From: Camelimonas lactis
GTDB taxonomy: Bacteria > Pseudomonadota > Alphaproteobacteria > Rhizobiales > Beijerinckiaceae
DNA: 64,000 nt
Direction: 5' to 3'
Assembly: GCF_004342915.1 (NCBI RefSeq)
Contig: NZ_SLWL01000012.1
Coordinates: 1 to 64,000 of the forward strand
Of the stretch, positions 52,901 to 62,620 are shown one piece after another (position 1 is the stretch's first letter; each line of letters begins with the position of its first letter). The notes under the pieces are model-generated. The model was not told the DNA's origin and did not search any database. It worked only from the letters and a program-made list of their open reading frames with translations. The translations under genes and the position numbers were made by a program.

Positions 52901-53803
52901 ATGAGCGCCCGTGATCCCCGCCTGACCCCGGCGCGGACCGATCTGGCGGCTGAATCCCTGCGCGGCCAGGTTTCCGCGCCGCGATACGCCGCCCCACGCC
53001 GCATGGTGGTGCGGGCCTATGCGGCCAGCTTGCGCCGCGCGCCGCGCCGCGATGCGCCGCTGGACACCGAAGCGCTGCATGGCGAGGCCGTCGACGTTTA
53101 CGACATGGACGACGAGGGCTGGGCCTGGGGGCAATTGCTTGCCGACGGCTATGTCGGCTACCTCCCGGCTGACGACCTGGTGGACGCCGGGCCGGCGCCC
53201 ACCCACCGCGTCATCGCTCCGCGCACCTTCATTTACCCGACCCCGGACATCAAGGCGCCGCCCCTCGGCGCCCTGCCGCTGGCGGCGTCGGTGACAGCCG
53301 GCGCTGACGCAACGGCGAAAGCCGCCGCCGCTGGCGCCGCCGCGGCGCGCTTCACGCGCCTGGCCCAGGGAAACGGCCAGGAAGGCGGTTATGTCTACGC
53401 CGCCCATCTGGCGCCGGCGGCAGCGGCGGGCGGCGACCACGCCGCCGTGGCGGAGCGGCTGGTGGGCGCGCCCTATTTGTGGGGCGGGCGCACCTCGCTG
53501 GGGCTGGACTGTTCGGCCCTCGTGCAGCTTTCGCTGATGGCGGTGGGGCGGGCCTGCCCGCGCGACAGCGACATGCAGGCGGCCGGGGTTGGCGAGGCGT
53601 TGCCGGTGGATGCGCTGGACCAGCTGACACGCGGCGATCTGGTGTTCTGGCGCGGCCACGTCGGCATGATGCTGGACCCGCGCACGCTGATCCACGCCAA
53701 CGGCCATCACATGCAGGTGGCTGTCGAACCGCTGGCGGGCGCCATGGCCCGCATCGCCGCCGCCGGCGGCGGCCCGGCGACAGCCCTGCGCGCCGTCCGC
53801 TGA
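52901..53803 (+). CDS. NlpC/P60 family cysteine peptidase
   Basis: 300 residues. An amino-terminal part with SH3-like strands (VVRAYAASLRRAP, VDVYDMDDEGWAWGQL, GYVGYLPADDL) precedes the NlpC/P60 domain from about residue 185. The catalytic Cys is in LDCSALVQ, the His in RGHVGMML, and the third polar position in LIHANGHH. Probable D-gamma-glutamyl-meso-diaminopimelate endopeptidase acting on murein peptides. No signal peptide is visible, so it may recycle fragments in the cytoplasm. Start ATG 52901 has GGAG 7 nt before it. Confidence 0.88.
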   Translation: MSARDPRLTPARTDLAAESLRGQVSAPRYAAPRRMVVRAYAASLRRAPRRDAPLDTEALHGEAVDVYDMDDEGWAWGQLLADGYVGYLPADDLVDAGPAPTHRVIAPRTFIYPTPDIKAPPLGALPLAASVTAGADATAKAAAAGAAAARFTRLAQGNGQEGGYVYAAHLAPAAAAGGDHAAVAERLVGAPYLWGGRTSLGLDCSALVQLSLMAVGRACPRDSDMQAAGVGEALPVDALDQLTRGDLVFWRGHVGMMLDPRTLIHANGHHMQVAVEPLAGAMARIAAAGGGPATALRAVR

Positions 53804-53944
53804 CCCATCGCGGCTAACCGCGCCGTCGCCCGCCACCGGCCAAACCCACATGCCCGCGTCAGTCGTGGCGCCCGCGCTGGTTACCGGACAGGTCAACCCA
53901 CCACGGGGAAGGCGCTGCCTCCCTTCAGGGCGCGCTTCGAATGG

Positions 53945-55093
53945 TTACCGGGCGCGCTGCGGCGTCGGGCAAAGACCTTCAGGGGTCATGCCCGGAATCA
54001 CCAGGGCGCCGCTGATGATGGCGGCCACATTGTCCTGCAACGCGGCGCGCACATCCGGCGGCGCTGGCGGCGCGGCGGCGTCGTTCAGCCGCAGCTCGAT
54101 CCCCTGCTCACGGAGGCCGACGCTGGCGGCGCCCGCCGTCCAGCCGTCGCCGGCCGCCGCCTCCAGGGCCGACAGGATGACGGCGTCATAGCGACGGACC
54201 TGCATGGCCAGCACATTGCGGGGAAACAGGTTGAGGGCGTTGCTGTTGCGCGCGACGCTGAGGGCGCCCAGATCCCGCACCGTCTCCATGGCGCCGGCGC
54301 CGGCCGCGCCAGCGGGCGTGATGATGATGCTGGCGCCGCGATCTATCTGCCCGCGCGCCAGCTCGGCGCCGCGTCGCGCCTCCTGTTTCGGCTCCACGTC
54401 GGCGCTTTCCAGATCGGGGAACAGCAGGGCGTTCGGGTTGGCTGTCAGCAGCCCTTGCGCCGCCGCGCACAGGGCCGACCGGCGCTCCTGGGCCGCCGGG
54501 CCGCCAACGAATCCCACATGGCCTTCGCCGGCGAGCCGCCCCGCCAGCCACGCGGCCAGCCATCCGGTTTCGTTGTCACGGAAGGTGATGGCGCGAATGT
54601 TGGGGCCGCTGGCCGCGCCGCCGATGAGGATGAAGCGCTTGTCCGGGAACTCTTTCGCCACCTGCTCGAGGACAGCGCCCAGATTGGCCGCGATGACGAC
54701 GATGGTCCGGTGTCCCTGGGCGAGGTTGCGAATCGCCTCCGCCGCCTTCGGCGCGGTGGCGGCCACCAGATCGGCCCGCCGCCCGCTCTGTCCGTAAAGC
54801 CTCACCGCCTCCTGGGCGCCAGCCAGTGGCTCGGCGCCGCTGACGCCATCGTCGACCACGAGAATGCCCGCGGGCGGCGACGCGGCCGGTTGCGCGGGTT
54901 GGGAGGCCGGTGGCGGAGCAGCCTGCTGGGCCGCCGCTGGTTGGGCGTGGGCCAGCGTCGCGGCCAGCGCCATGGCGCAGGTCCGGGCCATGGCGGCGGT
55001 TTTGCGCCGGAAAGGCGCTGTACGCTGGCGCAGGCCGTCCGTCGCCAGGGTGTGGTGATGCGCCTGCAACGCGCTGTTGTCATGCCTGGTCAT
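53945..55093 (-). CDS. BMP family (PnrA-like) ABC transporter substrate-binding protein
   Basis: Binding-protein fold of the basic membrane protein/PnrA type, usually for nucleosides or purine-related ligands. The domain begins near ILVVDDGVSGAEPL and contains IVVIAANLGAVLEQVAKE and ILIGGAASGPNI, then FVGGPAAQERRSAL. The start is uncertain: ATG 55093 or 55102, or ATG 54991, which alone gives a canonical signal peptide (ARTCAMALAATLAHAQPAAA). No permease or ATPase gene lies beside it. Stop at 53945. Confidence 0.75.
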   Translation of the reverse strand: MTRHDNSALQAHHHTLATDGLRQRTAPFRRKTAAMARTCAMALAATLAHAQPAAAQQAAPPPASQPAQPAASPPAGILVVDDGVSGAEPLAGAQEAVRLYGQSGRRADLVAATAPKAAEAIRNLAQGHRTIVVIAANLGAVLEQVAKEFPDKRFILIGGAASGPNIRAITFRDNETGWLAAWLAGRLAGEGHVGFVGGPAAQERRSALCAAAQGLLTANPNALLFPDLESADVEPKQEARRGAELARGQIDRGASIIITPAGAAGAGAMETVRDLGALSVARNSNALNLFPRNVLAMQVRRYDAVILSALEAAAGDGWTAGAASVGLREQGIELRLNDAAAPPAPPDVRAALQDNVAAIISGALVIPGMTPEGLCPTPQRAR

Positions 55094-55180
55094 CGTGCGC
55101 ATCTTAACGCGCCAGCCAGAGCGCGCCAGACCGTTATCGGAGACTGGTGATAGCCTGTGAGGCCAGGGCGCTGATCGCAG

Positions 55181-55362
55181 GCCCAGGCGCCGCCAGCCAG
55201 GCCAAGGCGCCGCCAGCCAGGTCAAAGGCGCCGCCAGCTAGGCCAAGGCGCCCAGCCAGGCCAAGGCGCCGCCAGCCAGGTCAAAGGCGCCGCCAGCCAG
55301 GTCAAAGGCGCCGCCAGGCGGGCCCGGGGCGCCGCCAGGTCAGGTCGAGGCGTCGCCAGGGG
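55181..55362. repeat. 20-21 bp GC-rich tandem repeat upstream of the MoeB-like gene
   Basis: Seven clear units and two degenerate ones of the type GYCAARGGCGCCGCCAGCCA. Lengths of 20, 20, 21, 18, 20 and 21 bp are read from 55181 to 55300; later units decay. Both forms of the unit (GCCAAG and GTCAAAG) alternate irregularly, suggesting duplication of pairs. It lies in the leader of the gene at 55488, in the 394-bp gap from the divergent BMP gene; I see nothing else in that gap. Confidence 0.9.
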
Positions 55363-55487
55363 CAAAAACTCGCTCCGGGGCTGGCCGGCGCCGCAACATT
55401 TCCCGCGGGACGGCGCATCGCGTTATACCGTTCGTTGCAGGGGCGGGCGTCTTCGCGCGCCTGGCGCCGCCGCAGACAGGAGAGATC

Positions 55488-56276
55488 ATGTTCGACGCCG
55501 ACGAGGTTGAGCGCTACGCCCGCCATCTGGTGCTGCGCGATATCGGCGGCCCCGGCCAGGCGCGGCTCAAGCAGGCCCGTGTGCTGGTGGTGGGGGCCGG
55601 CGGCCTCGGGGCGCCGCTGGTGCAATATCTGGCCGCGGCCGGCGTTGGAACCATCGGCGTGATTGATGACGACGTGGTCGCCCTGTCCAACCTGCAACGT
55701 CAGGTGCTGTTCGCCACGGCGGACGTGGGCCGCCCCAAGGTTGCGGCGGCGGTGGATGCGGCGGCGCGTTTGAACCCCCATGTCACGGTCATCCCCCTTG
55801 AGCAGCGCCTCGACGTCGCCAACGCCGGCGATCTGATACGCGCCTGGGACGTGGTGGCGGAAGGCTCCGACAACTTCGATACGCGCTACGCCGTCTCGGA
55901 CGCCTGCTTTTACGGGAAGAAGCCGGTGGTGATGGGCGCGCTTGGCATGTTCGACGGTTCGGTGACGACCGTGCGCGCCCATGAAACCGGGGCCGATGGT
56001 CGTCCCAACCCCACCTGGCGCTGCCTGTTTCCACAACAGCCGCCGCCGGGTCTGGTCCCCACCTGCGCCGAGGCTGGCGTGCTGGGGGCGGTGACCGGGG
56101 TGATCGGCTCGCTGATGGCGGTGGAAGTGATCCGCGCCATTACCGGCTTCGGCGACAGCCTCGTCGGCCGTCTGCTGACCTTCGACGCCGCACGCATGCG
56201 CTTCCGCGATCTCGCTTATGGCTGGGACCCGGACAATCCGCTATCGGGCGGGCAGGCCGGCAAACAGGCTGGCTGA
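55488..56276 (+). CDS. moeB: HesA/MoeB/ThiF family adenylyltransferase
   Basis: Activates the carboxyl end of a ubiquitin-like sulfur carrier (MoaD or ThiS) as an acyl-adenylate. 262 residues. RHLVLRDIGGPGQARL is the family start, GAGGLGAPLVQYLA near residue 36 the ATP loop, the LSNLQRQVLF motif near 66, and the catalytic-region Cys in VPTCAEAGVLG near 187. Only one of the four zinc Cys of E. coli MoeB remains, so it belongs to a zinc-less subgroup. No moa or thi gene adjoins it, so MoeB versus ThiF is open. Confidence 0.85.
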   Translation: MFDADEVERYARHLVLRDIGGPGQARLKQARVLVVGAGGLGAPLVQYLAAAGVGTIGVIDDDVVALSNLQRQVLFATADVGRPKVAAAVDAAARLNPHVTVIPLEQRLDVANAGDLIRAWDVVAEGSDNFDTRYAVSDACFYGKKPVVMGALGMFDGSVTTVRAHETGADGRPNPTWRCLFPQQPPPGLVPTCAEAGVLGAVTGVIGSLMAVEVIRAITGFGDSLVGRLLTFDAARMRFRDLAYGWDPDNPLSGGQAGKQAG

Positions 56277-56378
56277 CGGGAAGCAGGCGCGAAAACTGGC
56301 GCGAAAATTGGCGACAGGCGGGGGCGACAGGCAGGTTGGGCGCCCGGCGCCGTCATGAAGCGGACAGGCGGAGCCGGG

Positions 56379-56795
56379 TCAGCGGCCGCGCAATGAATTC
56401 CCGCTGATGATTGAATCGGGCACCGTGAATGTCGCGGAGGCGCGTCCATATCTGCTGCGGCTGCCGCGATAGCTGCGCCCGTAGCGGTTGCCGCGCCGGC
56501 TGTAACGGTTTCCGGCTGTCTTACCGGTGCTTTCCGCCTTGCCGTCGCCATCGGTGGCGACTTCCGGCGACACCATGGGCGCGCCGTGGCGGCGCTCAGG
56601 GCCGAAACTGGCGAGGCAGGCGTTATAGGCGAGAGCTTCCTTGAAGCGTTCGCAATCGTCAATGGATTTGGGAGCGCCAGCCGGTTTCTTCCGCGGGCTG
56701 GCGCCGGCCGGGCCAGCGAACCCGGTGAAAACCATGGTCATGGCGACCGCGAGCAGCATCGCCATGCCTGTTGACCAGAATTCCGTTCTCCGCAC
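56379..56795 (-). CDS. small secreted protein with an Arg/Gly/Tyr-rich tail
   Basis: 138 residues from GTG 56795 (GGAG nearby); ATG 56765 is possible. A signal peptide (MLLAVAMTMVFTGFAGPAGA) precedes a short conserved-looking core, DDCERFKEALAYNACLASFG, with two Cys. The tail is low complexity and basic (GNRYSRRGNRYGRSYRGSRS). Unknown function. Convergent with moeB. Confidence 0.65.
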   Translation of the reverse strand: MRRTEFWSTGMAMLLAVAMTMVFTGFAGPAGASPRKKPAGAPKSIDDCERFKEALAYNACLASFGPERRHGAPMVSPEVATDGDGKAESTGKTAGNRYSRRGNRYGRSYRGSRSRYGRASATFTVPDSIISGNSLRGR

Positions 56796-57012
56796 GGGCC
56801 ATGTCTCCGCAGATGAGGCGGCATTCTGGGCCGCCGCCGCGCATCCGGCAAGTCCACAGCCAGGAGCGGCCCGCAGCCAGCAGAGCGGTCCGCAGCTAGG
56901 GGCGCGCCCAGCCAGGGACAGCCCTCCCGGGAAGGGCAGACCGCCCCATGGCGAGGGTCCTGACTGCTGGCGCAGGGAGGTCCCTTGACGCCAGCGTCAG
57001 CAAACCCGCCAG

Positions 57013-59427
57013 TTATGTCCGCAGGATGGCGCCGGCGCGTTTGGTCGCCGCGGCGACGATCTTCGCCGAGATCTCCTCAATGTCCGCGTCGGTCAGCGTC
57101 CGCTCTTTTGGTTGCAGGGTCACCGACAGGGCGACCGACTTCTTGCCAGGCCCAACGCGCTCGCCCTCATAGATGTCGAACACGCTGACATCGACGATCA
57201 GGTTGCGCTCGGCCCCCGCCACCGCCTTCACCAGATCGCCAGCGGCGACGCCGGCGTCGACGACGAAGGCAAAGTCACGGCTCAGCGGTTGCAGGTCAGC
57301 CAGCGCCAGCTTCGGCCGGGCGCGGCTGGCCTTGGCCTTCGCCGGCGGCAGCGCGCTGAGATTGATCTCGAACGCCGCCAGCGGCCCCTTGACGTCCAGC
57401 GCCTTCAGGGTCGCCGGGTGCAACTCGCCGAACCAGCCGATCACCGCCTTCGGGCCGAACTGCAGCGTGGCCGAGCGGCCCGGGTGCAGCCATGCGGGGC
57501 CACCGGGAACAATCTGCGCGCCGGCGGTGGAAACGCCGAGCGCCGTCAGCAGGGCGAACACGTCGGCCTTGACGTCGAACACGCTCACCGGCTTCGCGTC
57601 GCCCTCCCAGCTGCGCCCGGCGCCGGCGACGCCAGCCGTTCCGCGCCGCACGCCGGCGGCGACCATCGACTGGCCCTCCGGCGCGTCGGAGGCAAAGGTC
57701 TGGCCGACCTCGAACAGCGCCACATCCGGGAAGCCCCGGTCGGCGTTGCGCTGCGCCGCCGCCAGCAGGCCGGGAACCAGGCTTGGCCGCATGTCGGACA
57801 TGTCGGCCGCGATCGGGTTGGCCAGCTTCAGCTCCGGTGTGCCGCCGCCAAAGGCCACAGCTTCCTTTTCGGAGATGAAGGAGTAGGTCACCGCCTCCAC
57901 CAGGCCGCGCGACGCCAGCAGGCGGCGGGCGGTGCGGGTGCGGCGCTGCAACGGCGTCAGCACGCCGATGGTCAGCCCGCCGGGGCGCGGCAGCGGCGTC
58001 GATTCCACCCGGTCGATGCCGGCGATGCGGACGATCTCCTCCACCAGATCGGCCTTGCCCTCCACGTCAGCGCGCCACGACGGCGGCGTGACCTGGATGA
58101 TGTCGGCTTCGCCGGCGACGGCGAAGCCGAGCGCGACCAGAATGGCGCGCATTTCGTCGCGCGGCAGATTGAGGCCGGTGAGGCGCTGCACCTCGCTGAA
58201 CGGGAAATCGATGACCCGCGCCGTGTCCGGAATGGCGCCGGCCAGCGTCACGTCGCTGGCCGCGCCGCCGCACAGGTCCAGCACCAGCTGCGTCGCCATC
58301 TCCATGCCCGGCAGGGTGAAGGCCGGATCGACGCCGCGCTCGAAGCGGAAGCGGGCGTCAGAAATCAGCCCGAGCTTGCGGCCAGTGCGGGCGATGTTCA
58401 GCGTGTCCCACAAAGCCGATTCGATCAGCACGTCGGTGGTGGCGTCAGAGACGCCCGAGTGCTCGCCGCCCATGACGCCGGCCAGCGACTCAACGCCGTT
58501 GTCGTCTGCGATCACCACCATGCCGGCGTCGAGTTTGTAGGTCTTGCCGTCGAGGGCCAGCAGCTCCTCGCCGTCCCTGGCGCGACGGATCACCAGATCG
58601 CCCTTCACCTTGCCGGCGTCGAACACATGCAGCGGCCGGCCCCGGTCGAAGGTCATGTAATTGGTGATGTCGACCAGCGCATTGATCGGGCGCAGGCCAA
58701 TCTCGCGCAGGCGCTTCTGCAGCCAGTCGGGCGAGGGGCCATTCTTCACGCCGCGCACCAGTCGCAGGGCGAAGGCCGGGCACAGGGCGGCGTCGTCCAG
58801 GTCGATGCGCACGCCAACCGGATTGGCGCCGGCGCCGGCCACGGGGGCGATGGCGGGCGTCTTCACCTTGCCGAGGCCGGCGGCGGCGAGATCGCGGGCG
58901 ATGCCGGCGAGGCCCAGCGCGTCGGCGCGGTTTGGCGTCACCGAAATTTCGATGACCGGATCGTCGAGGCCGGCCCAGACGGCGAACGGCTGTCCCACCG
59001 GCGCGTCTTCGGGCAATTCGATGATGCCGTCATGGTCTTCCGACAGCTCCAGCTCGAAGGCAGAGCACAGCATGCCCCGGCTTTCGACGCCGCGAATGAC
59101 GCCGACCGACAGGGTGATGTCCTTGGCGGGGACATATGTGCCTGGCGGCGCGAACACCGACTTCAGGCCGGCGCGGGCGTTGGGGGCGCCGCACACCACC
59201 TGGATGGGCGCGCCGGAGCCGTCATCGACCATGCATACCCGCAGCTTGTCGGCGTTCGGGTGTTTCTCGGCCGAGATCACATGGGCGATGCGATAGGCCG
59301 CCAGCTCGGCGGCGCGGTCGCGCACGCCTTCCACTTCAAGGCCGACCTGGGTGAGCGCTTCGGCGATGCGATCGGTGGAAGCGTCCGTGTCGAGGTGATC
59401 CCTGAGCCAGGAAAGGGGGAATTTCAT
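57013..59427 (-). CDS. pheT: phenylalanine-tRNA ligase beta subunit
   Basis: 804 residues. The order is the tRNA-binding EMAP-like domain (about 40-150, with [10 protein letters not shown]), B3/B4 editing region (about 210-380), B5 domain (about 405-475), the catalytic-like core with RPSLVPGLL, and the carboxy-terminal ferredoxin-fold anticodon-binding domain (from about 705, SRDFAFVVD). Forms the alpha2-beta2 enzyme with PheS. 20 bp after pheS on the minus strand. Confidence 0.97.
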   Translation of the reverse strand: MKFPLSWLRDHLDTDASTDRIAEALTQVGLEVEGVRDRAAELAAYRIAHVISAEKHPNADKLRVCMVDDGSGAPIQVVCGAPNARAGLKSVFAPPGTYVPAKDITLSVGVIRGVESRGMLCSAFELELSEDHDGIIELPEDAPVGQPFAVWAGLDDPVIEISVTPNRADALGLAGIARDLAAAGLGKVKTPAIAPVAGAGANPVGVRIDLDDAALCPAFALRLVRGVKNGPSPDWLQKRLREIGLRPINALVDITNYMTFDRGRPLHVFDAGKVKGDLVIRRARDGEELLALDGKTYKLDAGMVVIADDNGVESLAGVMGGEHSGVSDATTDVLIESALWDTLNIARTGRKLGLISDARFRFERGVDPAFTLPGMEMATQLVLDLCGGAASDVTLAGAIPDTARVIDFPFSEVQRLTGLNLPRDEMRAILVALGFAVAGEADIIQVTPPSWRADVEGKADLVEEIVRIAGIDRVESTPLPRPGGLTIGVLTPLQRRTRTARRLLASRGLVEAVTYSFISEKEAVAFGGGTPELKLANPIAADMSDMRPSLVPGLLAAAQRNADRGFPDVALFEVGQTFASDAPEGQSMVAAGVRRGTAGVAGAGRSWEGDAKPVSVFDVKADVFALLTALGVSTAGAQIVPGGPAWLHPGRSATLQFGPKAVIGWFGELHPATLKALDVKGPLAAFEINLSALPPAKAKASRARPKLALADLQPLSRDFAFVVDAGVAAGDLVKAVAGAERNLIVDVSVFDIYEGERVGPGKKSVALSVTLQPKERTLTDADIEEISAKIVAAATKRAGAILRT

Positions 59428-59446
59428 CGTCAGTCTCCGGTGACGC

Positions 59447-60565
59447 TCAGGAGGACAGGCCGCCGGCCAGCGACGGCAGGTCGAGGGGGCGGAAGCCGTA
59501 GTGCTCCAGCCAGCGCACGTCGGCCTCGAAGAAGGGGCGCAGGTCCGGCATGCCGTACTTCAGCATGGCGATGCGATCGATGCCCATGCCCCAGGCAAAG
59601 CCCTGGTATTCATCGGGATCGATGCCGCAATTGCGCAGCACGTTGGGATGCACCATGCCGCAGCCCAGAATCTCCAGCCAGTCGTCGCCCTCGCCGAAGC
59701 GGATTTCGCCGCCCTTGCGCGAGCACTGGATGTCGACCTCCGCCGAGGGCTCGGTGAAGGGGAAGAACGACGGGCGGAAGCGCATTTTCACGCTGTCCAC
59801 CTCGAAAAACGCCTTGCAGAACTCCTCCAGCACCCATTTCAGGTGGCCCATGTTGGCGACCCTGTCGATCACCAGCCCCTCCACCTGATGGAACATCGGC
59901 GTGTGGGTCTGGTCGGAATCGGTGCGGTAGGTGCGGCCGGGGCAGATAACGCGGATCGGCGGCTTCACGTTCTGCATGGTGCGGATCTGCACCGGCGAGG
60001 TGTGGGTGCGCAGCAGCTTGCGCTTGCCGTCGGCGCCTTCCGGCAGGAAGAAGGTGTCGTGCATCTCACGCGCCGGGTGACCTTCCGGGAAGTTCAGGGC
60101 GGTGAAATTGTAAAAATCAGTTTCGATATCCGGCCCTTCGGCGACGGCGAAGCCCATGTCGGCGAAGATGGCGGTGAGTTCGTCCACCACCTGGCTGATC
60201 GGATGCAGCCGGCCTCTGCTCTGCGGCGCCTCGCGCAGCGGCAGCGTGACGTCGACGCGCTCGGCCTCGAGGCGGGCGGTGAGGGCGGCGGCGGCGAGTT
60301 CTTCCTTGCGGGCGGCCAGGGCGCCCTGCACGCGGTCGCGCAGGCCGTTGATCAGCGGCCCCTTTTCCTTTCGCTCCTCGGGGGACATGGCGCCGAGGGT
60401 CTTCAGCAGTTCGGAGACGCGCCCCTTCTTGCCCAGCGCCGCCACGCGGATGGCCTCGATGGCGGCCTCGTCCGCCGCGCCGGCGATGTCCGCCGTCAGG
60501 CCCTGTTCGAGCGCGGCGAGATCGGAAGCAGGATCGGTTGAAGAACTGGCGTTGGGATCGGTCAT
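59447..60565 (-). CDS. pheS: phenylalanine-tRNA ligase alpha subunit
   Basis: 372 residues. The amino-terminal coiled coil gives way to the class II catalytic core. Motif 2 lies at [20 protein letters not shown] near residue 210, and motif 3 at [17 protein letters not shown] near 335. [12 protein letters not shown] near 160 is typical. It lies 283 bp downstream of rplT; the gap holds a repeat and a hairpin, so an own promoter or attenuator is likely. Confidence 0.97.
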   Translation of the reverse strand: MTDPNASSSTDPASDLAALEQGLTADIAGAADEAAIEAIRVAALGKKGRVSELLKTLGAMSPEERKEKGPLINGLRDRVQGALAARKEELAAAALTARLEAERVDVTLPLREAPQSRGRLHPISQVVDELTAIFADMGFAVAEGPDIETDFYNFTALNFPEGHPAREMHDTFFLPEGADGKRKLLRTHTSPVQIRTMQNVKPPIRVICPGRTYRTDSDQTHTPMFHQVEGLVIDRVANMGHLKWVLEEFCKAFFEVDSVKMRFRPSFFPFTEPSAEVDIQCSRKGGEIRFGEGDDWLEILGCGMVHPNVLRNCGIDPDEYQGFAWGMGIDRIAMLKYGMPDLRPFFEADVRWLEHYGFRPLDLPSLAGGLSS

Positions 60566-60638
60566 TGCGGCCTCGCAGGCTCCGGGCCAGCCGGGCCGCC
60601 CATGGCGATGGCGGGCCGTGATCTGCCGGAGCGGATTA

Positions 60639-60720
60639 TCGCGTCAGGAAAGCGCGTCAAACCAGGGAGACAGGGCAACTCCGTTTCAATGTGAACGGAT
60701 CTTGCTCCGGAACGGTCAGG
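60639..60720. repeat. dispersed intergenic repeat, copy B
   Basis: Partner of 7118-7203: GCGTCAGGAAAGCGCGTCAA, then CAGGGAGA, ACGGATCTTGCTCCGGA and GGTCAGG. It lies between pheS and rplT. Confidence 0.6.
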
Positions 60721-60762
60721 CCGCGCGGCGCAAAAGGCGTTGCGCGGACCCCTGACATGCGA

Positions 60763-60797
60763 CAGCGCCGCGACGGTCTTGCGACCGTCCGGCGCTG
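60763..60797. other. long inverted repeat between rplT and pheS
   Basis: CAGCGCCG-C-GACGGTC and GACCGTC-C-GGCGCTG pair around TTGC with one mismatch, giving a stem of about 16 bp. No U-run follows on either strand. It could stabilise the rpmI-rplT mRNA end or act in control of pheST. Confidence 0.55.
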
Positions 60798-60848
60798 CTG
60801 CCTCGGTAAAGCTGGGGAGAGGGCGCCCGGTCAGGACGCCTCCGCCGA

Positions 60849-61211
60849 TCAGGCCGCGGGAAGCGCAGCCTTGGCCTGGTCCACGATGGCCTTGAAGGCG
60901 ACCGGTTCGCGGATGGCCAGATCGGACAGCACCTTGCGGTCGATCTCAACGCCGGCCTTGCCGAGGCCGTCGATAAAGCGGCTGTAGGTCAGGCCATGTT
61001 CACGCACGGCGGCGTTCAGGCGCTGGATCCAGAGCGCGCGGAAGGTGCGCTTCTTGTTCTTGCGGTCGCGATACGCGTACTGCATCGAGCGATCGACAGC
61101 CGCCTTGGCGGTGCGGATCGTATTTTTGCGGCGGCCGTAGAAGCCCTTGGCTGCCTTGAGAACTTTTTTATGCTTGGCGTGGGCGGTCACGCCGCGCTTG
61201 ACGCGGGCCAT
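60849..61211 (-). CDS. rplT: 50S ribosomal protein L20
   Basis: 120 residues. The start [20 protein letters not shown] and [16 protein letters not shown] are diagnostic, followed by the globular domain with [23 protein letters not shown] lies before the ATG. Binds 23S rRNA early in assembly and, in other bacteria, represses its own operon. 43 bp after rpmI. Confidence 0.98.
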   Translation of the reverse strand: MARVKRGVTAHAKHKKVLKAAKGFYGRRKNTIRTAKAAVDRSMQYAYRDRKNKKRTFRALWIQRLNAAVREHGLTYSRFIDGLGKAGVEIDRKVLSDLAIREPVAFKAIVDQAKAALPAA

Positions 61212-61254
61212 GTTGGATCTCCTGGGAACCTGTCAAAGATGCTGGCGGAATGGA

Positions 61255-61455
61255 TCAGTAGTTGGGGAGGAAGAACTTCTTGATGTTCTTCGCGTCGCCC
61301 TCGAACAGCACGGTGGTGCCGCGCTGGTTGCGGATCTGCTTGTTGGTCCGCTTGATCATTCCGTGGCGCTTGCCGGCCTGGGCGGCCAGCACCTTGCCGG
61401 TGCCGGTGATCTTGAAGCGCTTTTTCGCGCCCGACTTCGTCTTCAGCTTGGGCAT
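61255..61455 (-). CDS. rpmI: 50S ribosomal protein L35
   Basis: 66 residues from ATG 61455: [14 protein letters not shown], then [15 protein letters not shown], both typical of L35. GAGGAG precedes the start by 6 nt. A longer open frame upstream lacks similarity. Confidence 0.98.
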   Translation of the reverse strand: MPKLKTKSGAKKRFKITGTGKVLAAQAGKRHGMIKRTNKQIRNQRGTTVLFEGDAKNIKKFFLPNY

Positions 61456-61771
61456 TTGGCTCTCCTCAACGCGAGAGAGGCGGCGAACCGCCCCTGAACT
61501 CATGGGATTTTCATGAGCTTTCACGAACCGCCACGGCAGCCCTTTACAAGCCGGTCGGTCCGAATGAAGCGTGGCTTATGGCAGAAACATCGCGCCGCCA
61601 CAAGACCGGCGGGCGCGTCGAAACGTCATTGCCCACAAATGCGGCCCCAGGCCAACCCAGGTCCGGGGCCCCTACGGGCCCAGGGCCATTGCCGGCCTGG
61701 CGCCGCCAAAAGAAAACCGGCCAGGCTGGGAGCCTGACCGGCGAAATGCGCGACCATGCGCGGCCCGGCGC
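61456..61771 (-). other. 316-bp infC-rpmI spacer with terminator/attenuator
   Basis: No gene. Read on the minus strand it begins with a stem-loop (61717-61727 with 61731-61741, one mismatch, loop CCC) followed by TTTTCTTTT, a good intrinsic terminator or attenuator 30 bp after infC. Next come overlapping GC palindromes around GGGGCCC..GGGCCC near 61667-61682. Control by L20 in this leader is possible, as in E. coli, but is inference. Confidence 0.6.
61708..61741 (-). terminator. terminator or attenuator after infC
   Basis: CCGGTCAGGCT-CCC-AGCCTGGCCGG followed by TTTTCTTTT on the minus strand, 30 bp after the infC stop. It would limit or regulate read-through into rpmI-rplT. Confidence 0.8.
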
Positions 61772-62317
61772 TCAGCTGCGCGGCGCCAGAATCATGATCA
61801 TCTGGCGGCCTTCGAGCATCGGCTCGCTCTCCACCTTGGCGATTTCCGCCATTTCCGTCTTCACGCGCACCAGCAGGCGATAGCCGATGTCCTGGTGCGC
61901 CATTTCACGGCCACGGAAGCGCAGGGTCACCTTGACCTTGTCGCCCTCCTCGAAGAAGCGGCGCACCGCCTTCATCTTGGTTTCGTAGTCGTGCTCGTCG
62001 ATGCCCGGCCGCAGCTTCACTTCCTTGACTTCAACCGTCTTCTGCTTCTTGCGCGCCTCGGACTGTTTCTTCTGCTCGAGGAACTTGAAGCGGCCGAGGT
62101 CGAGAATCTTGCACACCGGCGGCGTGGAGTTGGGCGCGATCTCTACCAGATCAAGACCGGCTTCCTCGGCGATGTTGAGCGCGTCAAAAAACGGCACCAC
62201 TCCCCGGTTCTGCCCGGTGTCGTCAATGAGCTGGACTTCGCGGACGCCGCGAATGTCGCGGTTGGCGCGGGGCCCTTCCTTCTGTGGGGCCTGCATGGAT
62301 CGCATTGGGCGACGAAT
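61772..62317 (-). CDS. infC: translation initiation factor IF-3
   Basis: 181 residues from an ATT codon at 62317. IF3_N has [20 protein letters not shown] and [20 protein letters not shown]3_C has [14 protein letters not shown] and [22 protein letters not shown] at 62327-62333 ends 9 nt before ATT, whereas the first ATG (62305) is 21 nt away and would remove family residues (IRRPMRS). AUU/AUC starts mark infC in many bacteria and let IF-3 discriminate against its own mRNA, giving autoregulation. Confidence 0.95.
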   Translation of the reverse strand: MRRPMRSMQAPQKEGPRANRDIRGVREVQLIDDTGQNRGVVPFFDALNIAEEAGLDLVEIAPNSTPPVCKILDLGRFKFLEQKKQSEARKKQKTVEVKEVKLRPGIDEHDYETKMKAVRRFFEEGDKVKVTLRFRGREMAHQDIGYRLLVRVKTEMAEIAKVESEPMLEGRQMIMILAPRS

Positions 62318-62620
62318 GGCGGTCTTCTCCTCTAACTGCGCGGCGGAATGGGCGGGTGTCGCCGGACGGCGGCGGTCGCCAGCGCGCAAATATAATCTGA
62401 AGCCGGGACATTCGCAGAATGCGCCGGCAAGTCAAGGCGCCAGCGCGATCCGCGGCCGCCTGGGGCAACGGCGCGCCGGCGCCAGACGTTCGGGCGGTCC
62501 GCCCGGCGGCGCCGGGTCACGCAGACCGCATTCATGAATCGCGGTGACGTCGCGCCCGGATGGTTTTTTGGCGGACGTCTGGCCTGACCGGCCGGGGCCG
62601 GGGCCGGGCGGGGCGCGAAA
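62318..62620. other. 303-bp region upstream of infC
   Basis: No gene. It should hold the infC promoter on the minus strand (TTGACT at 62435-62430 and the AT-rich GATTATATT near 62391-62399, though not at standard spacing). The plus-strand TTTTTT at 62563-62568 is not preceded by a stem. Confidence 0.4.

Noticed and set aside
55181-55362. Possible CRISPR array upstream of the MoeB-like gene
   Set aside because: The units are contiguous with no unique spacers of 25-40 bp, and no cas genes are present; it is a minisatellite.
55147-55662. Arg/Pro/Gln-rich ORF across the minisatellite
   Set aside because: Low-complexity translation of the repeat that overlaps the true MoeB-like start in another frame.
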